IMG/VR virus record: IMGVR_UViG_3300032313_000380
Coordinates: 1-23,280 of that record
DNA length: 23,280 bases
DNA from: a virus
Direction: 5' to 3' (one strand)
In this document: in pieces, positions 1 to 9,000 of the stretch
Layout: every line of letters begins with the position of its first letter
How positions within the stretch are numbered: the first letter of the stretch is position 1
Position numbers and translations under genes: made by a program
The notes under the pieces: generated by a model
Databases searched by the model: none
Seen by the model: the letters and a program-made list of their open reading frames with translations, nothing else
What the model was told of the DNA's origin: nothing

Positions 1-3000
1 AGAGCATACATCCAAGAAGCAACAGATGCCACAGTGGAAGAAGGTCAAACCATAATTGTTAACTCAGGTAGCAATGGACAAAAACAATGGTACTTCAATG
101 GAACAATTTGGATTGAGTCACAACAAAAACAAACAGTAAATCAACCGCCGTTATTTGATGTGATAAATTCCGACGGTATAAGTTTTGGTGACAACTCAGT
201 TTATCCAGGTACAACTTTTATTGGTAGTAAAATATTTTCGTACAAAATTGGAACTGGATCAGACGACTCTGTATTGGGTTTTCCTTTAAGTTATAAAAAT
301 TTAATAACACAAGGAGATATTCAATTTGAAAATAATTTTGACCTAGATACTTTTAACTATATTTTGAGCGCAGGTATTACAGATACTGTTGATGTCAATT
401 CCGGCTTGATCCAGAAAAATTTAAGTAGAACAACCAGTACTCGACTAAACACCTGGGCTATCAATTCTAATTTTAGCAAGCAATATCAGATATTCAATTT
501 CACATATGATGGAATTACAAATCTATTTCCAGTAGATATCTTGCCAAACATAAGTGTTGATATTCCAAATATAAAAGTAGTTATTAACAGTTTACCCGTG
601 GCAAATGGACAATTTGGTATTACCAAGGTAATTGATAAACTGGCAATTCTAGTAGACCCAGGTCTTTTAACTACCGGGGATGTGGTTTTTGTTAGTATTT
701 TCAACAGTACATCTACGTCAACACAAGGGTTCTATCAAGTTCCTGTAAACTTTGATATCAACAGTTTAAACACTGATCTAGAAACATTGACCCTGGGTCA
801 AATGCGTAATCATCTAATAGAGTACAAAAACAACAGTCTTGACATCGTTGGCAATGTGCCAGGAAATAGCAATATTAGAGATATTAACTTTGTCAATCGC
901 GCCGGAAGTATTCTGCAGCATAGTGCTCCTATCATTTACTCAGGATTGTTTTTAAATCATCCTACAATGAATTTTGTTGATTCGTTAAGATTGGCATCAC
1001 GCGAGTATTCGCAGTTTAAAATTAAATTCTTAGAACTAGCTGCTAATTTAGAATTAGATAGAACCAATATTGCTGCATGTGTAGACATCATAATGTCGGT
1101 GTTGAACAACGTTAAAAATGATAATTTTCCTTACCACTACAGTGACATGATTCCGCATGGTGAGGATGATCGAATAGTTCTTCCTAGCTATACGGTATTT
1201 GATACAGACATCAGAGCATACGAAATAACTTCAATATTCCAAGATTCTGTTGTGAACAATAAAGCTGTTTTGATATATTTAACTAGACAATTAAATGGTA
1301 TTGTGACCACAACGCTGTTAGTCAACGGGCAAGATTATTATTTTGATCAGACCAGACCGGCAGTAGTGATACAAGATTCTTTTAATCTACTTTACAACGA
1401 TATAATCAGTGTTGTGGAATATAATAATACCGATGGCAGCTATGTTCCAGAAACCCCAACAAAATTGGGACTGTATCCCAAGTATGTTCCTAACATATTT
1501 GTTGATAACACTTATAGAACTCCAATACAGGTAATTCAAGGGCACGACGGTAGTTTGACACCAACATTTGGTGATTTCAGAGATGATGTTTTATTGGAAC
1601 TGGAAAGAAGAATCTATAACAATATCAAAGTTAAGTATGATCCAGTTAACTTTAACATTAACGATTATGTTCCTGGTAAATGGAGACTGTTGGACTACAC
1701 ACACCAGGAGTTTAACCAACTGCTGAGTCGCAGCTTTCTCAATTGGGTAGGCACAAACAGAGTAGATTTTACTACCAACAATACTTTTAAAGCATCTGAT
1801 GCATTTACCTGGAATTATAAAAAATTCAGAGATGTGATCAACGGAGAAACCCTACCAGGCACCTGGCGTAGTATCTTTAGATATTTCTTTGACACTGATC
1901 GACCACATACAAATCCCTGGGAGATGTTGGGGTTCAGTGAAAAACCAGCATACTGGGATGACAGATACGGTCCTGCACCGTACACTGGCGGCAATATTGT
2001 ATTATGGAGCGATCTAGAATCTGGATACATCCATGCTGGTCCTCGCGCCGGAATTGATTTACGATACAGTAGACCTGGGTTAATTTCGGTTATTCCGGTT
2101 GACGACAGCGGAAATTTACGCAACCCATCAGAATTTTTAGTCACTGATTTTGACAGTGCAAATGCCAATACCAGCTTTGCAGTTGGCGATATTGGGCCAA
2201 CTGAACTGGCCTGGAGAAGAAGTAGTGATTTTCCTTTTGCATTGCAGTATGCATTGGCCATTGGCAAGCCTGCTAGGTATTTTGGATTATTGGCAGATGT
2301 ACAACGTTATAACAGAAGTACAACCACTAGTCAATTCGTGGATTCAGTCAATAACAAACATATTCAACCGAATATTCTACGAATAAACGGGTACATAAAC
2401 ACAGACGGAACGATAGAAAGAAGTGCCGGTTATTTAAATTGGATAAAAGATTATTTAAAAAATATTGGTATAACTGATGCTGGTACAGTGTTAAAAGAAA
2501 ATTTAAGCAGAATCACGGTTCAATTGGCATACAAAATGGCCGGCTATTCGGATAAAAGATTTTTAGAATTGTTGGCCGAACAAGTTAGTCCTAGCAGCGT
2601 AAACGATAGTGTGGTCATCCCAGAAGAAAATTACAGTATAGAATTATACAAAGGCGCACCTTTAAGTAAAATAACTTATTCAGCAGTCATTGTAGAAAAA
2701 AGTGTCAATGGATACACAGTCAGTGGATATAATATCACTGATCCTTATTTCTACATTATCCCTAGTTTGCCTAACAATAATGCTTATACAGTCGAGGTTG
2801 ATGGTCAACGAGGCACAATTTACAAAGATTTCAAATCACAGAGATTCACAATTCCGTATGGTTTTGAATTTAATTCAAAACAACAGGTAGTAGATTTTTT
2901 AGTCAGCTATCAACGTTATCTAATAGCTCAAGGATTTATTTTTGAAGATAGAGATAATTTGTTGAACGAAAATAAAGATTGGATACTAAGTGCCAAAGAA

Positions 3001-6000
3001 TTTTTACATTGGACCAATCAAGGTTGGAAAATAGGTAACATACTGGTCTTGAGTCCAGTATCTACCACAATAAAAATATTCAATGAGGTTGCAGTAGTAG
3101 ACGAAATCACAAACACTTCTAGTGGAAGTAGAGTGCTTGATATAAATTATCAACCCATTAGAAAAAATAATTTTACAATAGTTAGAGACAGTAATTTATT
3201 CACATTAAAGTCTTTGAACGAACAAACTGTGGGATTCGCAGAATTTAATTTGATACAATACGAGCATCTGTTGGTACTTGACAACACAACAGTATTTAAA
3301 GATGTAATATATGTGCCCGAAACAGGAAACAGACAATATAGACTAAAATTGGTAGGAGCAAAAACTGGATTTTGGAATGGTAGTTTGGAATTGCCAGGAT
3401 ATGTTTACAGCAGTGATTATATTGATGACTGGCAACCAGGGCAGGATTATTTAAAAGGCACAGTGGTTTCCAACAAGTTAAGATATTACGCTGCCATCGA
3501 GAACATATCTGCTGCCGATCAATTTCAAACTACTCTATGGAAACAACTTGGACAAAATGAATTAAAATCGGGAGTAATTAATAACTTTGCTACCAATGCA
3601 AGTCAATCATTGCAGTATTACGACATTAATTCTCAGCCACTTGACGAACAAATACAACTGTTTAGCAATGGTTTGATTGGTTTTAGACCTAGACAATATT
3701 TCACAAACTTGGGCATTGACATTGTCACTCAATCAAAATTCTATCAAGGATTGATCAAGCAAGGCGGTACTACCAATGCTATTTCTGCACTTAAAGGAGC
3801 ACAATTTAACAACTTAAACACTGAGTTGAATTTTTTTGAAAATTGGGCTGTTAGAGTGGGCGAATATGGTGCAATTGACATAAATCAATTTTATGAATTT
3901 ATTTTGCCTGATGCGGAATTTGACAATAATCCGGCTGTGTTTCAACTGACAGACGGCACAACAACAGCACAGATTGACATAAAAACATTTAACAGTGCCA
4001 CTACATATAAAATCAGTGGTTCTTTTACTGCTAATTTTTTAAGAACAGAAACAATTGATCAACCAGCTGAACTAAAAACTTTACCGGTCGCTGGCTTTGT
4101 TAATCTTGATGATGTAGACAGCACAATATTTAATATTACAGATTATGCCAAATACTCCAATATAGTAAACAATATGGGAGAGGGTTATACTTTATGGACC
4201 GCTCGAGACTACAACAATCAATGGAATGTTTATAGAGCATCAAGCGTTCCGGGTCTAGCATTTATTTTACGGTACAATACTGATTCTCGTGCAGAATTGG
4301 TTATAAGCGCCGAACACGGACTAGAGGCAGGTGATCTTGTAGCATTGAAAAATTTTGACAACAGATACAACGGAATTTACCAAGTTGATTCCGTAATAGA
4401 TACAACAAGATTCTTAATTACAATTTACAACAATTTGCAAGAGCTAATTGATGCCGAAGCAGTATTAGGTAACGGCATAGTTTATAAACTGACAAGCAGT
4501 AAATTATCTACTCCAACATCGATAACAGACAGTACTCCTGACAACGGCTGGATCTTTAATGACAAAATTTGGATTGAAAATTTAGACAATAAAGGAAATT
4601 GGGGAGTTTATACAAAAACAGATCCTTGGGGATACCAAGACAAAATACAACTGGGCGAGAGTCAGTACGCCGGCAATGACCATTTTGGAAGAGCCGTTGC
4701 GCTAGACAACACTGGATTGTATCTATACGGCGGCGCACCAGACAGTTTTAATGGTAGAGTAAGCATTTATGCGAGAAATTCCAGCAACGGTTGGGACAGT
4801 TACGGATCATTATCAGGCAATAACCCAGTGTTAGACAGTTTTGGTAAAGTGTTAGTAACTGCAACAGTGGGCAGCTCTAATTACCTTGCAGTGTCGGCGT
4901 CAGATTCAGGAAATGGCCAAGGTGTTGTTTATGTATTTGAAAATCAAGTCTTGATGCAAATTTTAGCAGACAGTGCTGGATCTCCAGGAGATGAATTTGG
5001 AGCATCAATGGCAATAAGTGATACTGCAACATACCTTTATGTTGGTGCACCCGGTGCCAACAAAGTGTATTGTTATGCATTAAATACCCCAAGAGAACAG
5101 ACGACACAGAACATTCTAGGATCAACTGGAGTTGACACCTTTAATTTGAATTTTTCGGCCACTGATGCCAGTGACATTATTGTAACTGCACCACTAAGAT
5201 CATCAGAATATCTTCCAGGTATAGATTACACTGTGGCTACTTCGCCGGATCGAATTATATTTACAGTTGCTCCAATCAGTGGCGAAAGAATAACAGTTCA
5301 GAAAAGAACTTATTTTTACAGTCTATTAGACACATTACCATTGCTGTCTGAATCTTCGGCGGGTAGTAAATTTGGATCATCTGTGGTGTGTAATAGTGAC
5401 GGATCTACTATTGCAGTTGGCGCCAGTGGTGCCACTGTTGATGGGTTAGCCGATGCAGGTGCTGTGCATGTTTATCACAGAACAGTAACTGAATTTATCA
5501 CAAACGGTATTACAAATACCTTCACTTTGCCAGATAATTTAGGTGCATTATTCTATGTTTATTACAACGGAGCACTGTTAACTAACGGCCCTGATTATTA
5601 TATCATTGGTACAAACATAATACAATTTGCAGGATTTGATATACCTACAGCCGGAAATAACTTAAAGGTAGAAAGTAATCAATTCATACTGGATCAAACA
5701 ATTTATCCGGAAACAATTGGAATTGCCGGCGGAGAATTTGGTACCAATCTAACCATGTGTAATAGTGGGTGTAACATTTATGTTTCAAGTCCTACTTATC
5801 AAGAAGCAAATTACAGATTTGGTCTAGTAACTAGATATCTTAATGTGGGTCGAGTATATGGGACGATCACAGGATCAGTACAGAATCCAACAGTGGCCGT
5901 TGGTGAAAGCATTGTGATTAACAATAAAGTGGTTACATTTACAGGAACCACATTGGCTGTGGTTGTGTCTAATATAAATGGAGCAAATATTCCTGGTGTA

Positions 6001-9000
6001 ACAGCTTCAATAGTGGATAACAAATTAAAAATAGACAGCGACGTGGTTGTTATAGCAAATAAATTAAACATTGTGTCTGGGAACACCGGAACACCGTTGG
6101 CAGATCTTGGCTTAGAAGATTATCAGTATGTTCAAGTGATACAACATCCAGACATGTTAGGCGAAACTTTTGGCTCAACATTGAAAGTTGATCAAACCAG
6201 TGGTACTTTGGCAATTGGCAGCGATGGTGCTGACATGAGTATCTTGATCCACATTGATACTACATTGGCTGTACCTACAGTTTTTGACAGTGGTGGTACT
6301 AAATTTGTTGATCTGATCACAGACAGTGGTGCAGTTTATATCTACAATCTTATGGCCAATCCGTACGAGGATGTGGATAATCCTGCGTTGTTTACATTTA
6401 CCCAAAAATTAACAGGCCCAAATTTAGATACAGGCTTTAATTTTGGTGCAGCTATAGATTTGAAATCTGATTATTTAATTGTTGGCGTGTCTAACGATTA
6501 TGATTTAGTCACCGAGGGTGGTAGTTTATATTATTATTATAACCAAGACGCCAAATCGGGATGGACTCTGACTAGATACAAAGAGCCCAGAGTAGATATT
6601 GGTGCAGTGTCAAATGCGTTCCTGTACAATATTTCTTCTCAAAACATATTGGATTTTTTTGATTATCTAGACCCAGCAAAAGGCAAATTGCTGGGTGCAG
6701 TGGAACAAGAATTGGACTACAAGGAAGAATACGATCCTGCTAGCTATAATCAATCAACCAGAACAAACACAATCAATAACACCAATTTTTATTGGTCAGA
6801 CAGGCATACTGGACGTACCTGGTGGGATTTGTCAGTGGTGAGTTTTATAGACTATGAACAAGACATTCTGCAGTACCGAGCTAAAAATTGGGGAAGTCTG
6901 TTTCCAGGTAGCCAGGTTATTATTTACGAATGGGTAGAAAGTGATTTTTTACCTAGCCAATATGTCAATTCAGTAGGTGACGGAATACCCAAGTATCCTG
7001 ATGATACTGCTTACAGTTCGGTCACTGTAGTAGATCCAACTACCGGAATAATCAATCAAAAATATTACTACTGGGTATCAGGAAAAACAAATGTCAATGT
7101 AACACAGGCAAGACGTACATTAAGTGTGAAAGCTTTGGAATCGTATATTACAAGTCCCAAGGATCAAGGCATTCCTTATTTGGCATTGCTGGCTCCCAAT
7201 TCTGTTGCAGTCTACAATATCAACGATCAGCTGATCGGCAATGACGTTGCAATACACATGGACGTTTCCGAAGTAAGAAATAGCAATTTGATACATAATG
7301 AATGGCAGTTAGTTCAGCAAAATGCCGGAGCAGAGTCTATTCCTAGTAGAGCCATTAACAAATTAAAAGACAGTATTGTGGGATTTGACAATAACGGGCT
7401 GATAGTGCCGGATCCTTTATTAACTGCACAGGATAAATTGGGTATACTTGACTTTCCTAGACAAACAATGGTAGTCAACAGAATAGCGGCACTGCGGGAG
7501 TATGTAGAGACATTAAACACAATTCTTGCTCAATATCCTATACTGTTAATTACTACACCTTCTTCGTTATTGTTGCAAGATCCACTGCCGGCATCTGGAT
7601 TTGACACACAAACCAGTAGTGTTACTGATTTGGCTTATCTAGACACCGATGCATTTGCAAACGGTTATAAAATTTTAATTCCGTCTGATTCTGATTATCA
7701 AGGCAAATGGAGTATATATAGCTTTAATTCTATCAACGATACTTTTGAATTATTTAAATTACAAAGTTTCAAGACTGATTTATTCTGGAATCCTGTTGTT
7801 TGGTATGATACCACTTATCAAAACGGCAAAGAAATCAACTACACTGTGGACATTTACAGTGACATACAAGCACTGACTCCGGCAATTGGTGACTATATCA
7901 AAGTCCTTGATAGTGGTCAAGGTAAATGGTTACTGTACGAAGTACTTTCAGCTAGCTCATTGAGTTTGATTGGAGCCGAAGACGGAACCATGCAAGTCCG
8001 CAGCGAAGTATATGATGTAACTGTTGGTGCAGGATATGATAGTGCAGTATACGATTCTATAGGATTTGACCCGCAAGCAGTTCAAGAATTGCAAAATATT
8101 TATAATAGCGTGTATCAAGAAATGTTGATAGGTAATCTAAGCACTGAGTTTAATAGATTATTTTTAACAATAATAAACTTTATTTTTGCCGAGCAAAAAA
8201 ATCCAGACTGGATATTTAAAACCAGTTTCATTGATGTTTATCATAATCTACGAACTCTTGAACAGTTTCCTAATTATGTTAGAGATAATCAAAGTTTCTA
8301 TAATGATTATATACAAGAAGTAAAACCTTATAGAACACAAATTAGAGAATATGTGCCTAGCTATTATAGACAAGAATTGGCACAAGGTGATTGGACCGAT
8401 TTTGATTTACCTAGCTCTTATGATTCTCGATACAAAACATTTAGAATTCCGGACATATCAGTTACATCCGATGCTGATTTATTTCAGACTGAATTGTACA
8501 GTGATTGGGCCAATAATTATAAATTCAAAATAACCGATTACATAATTGGTAATGTGGGATTGAATTATACATTGCCGCCCAATGTTGAAATAACTGGTGG
8601 TGGTGGTACAGGCGCCACTGCTATAACCACAATTGATGCAAACGGCAAAGTGTCTGGAATTACTGTGACCAATCCAGGCTCGGGTTACACTGTAACACCC
8701 AATGTGTTTATAAATGGAGATGGTGTCGGGGCAACAGCATATCCTCTACTGAAGAATGAATTTTACAATTCGCAAGCAAATTTAAGTTACAATTTAGTTA
8801 GAAGTATAGATACAGAAATTAAATTTGATAGATTCGCATATAGCAGCAACTTGGTAGTGTGGCAACCCAACACTGCTTATGCAAATACTGTGATAACTTC
8901 TGGAAACACTGTTGTGGATCCTGGTAACATATATGTAAGTTCGGGTAACATAGTGATTTATAATAATCAGGTATATCTTGCTGTAAATGCAAATGTTACC

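Noticed and set aside
34-36. GTG as the start of the giant gene
   Set aside because: The frame is open back to base 1 and conserved-looking sequence already precedes it, so it is only the first possible start codon in the window.
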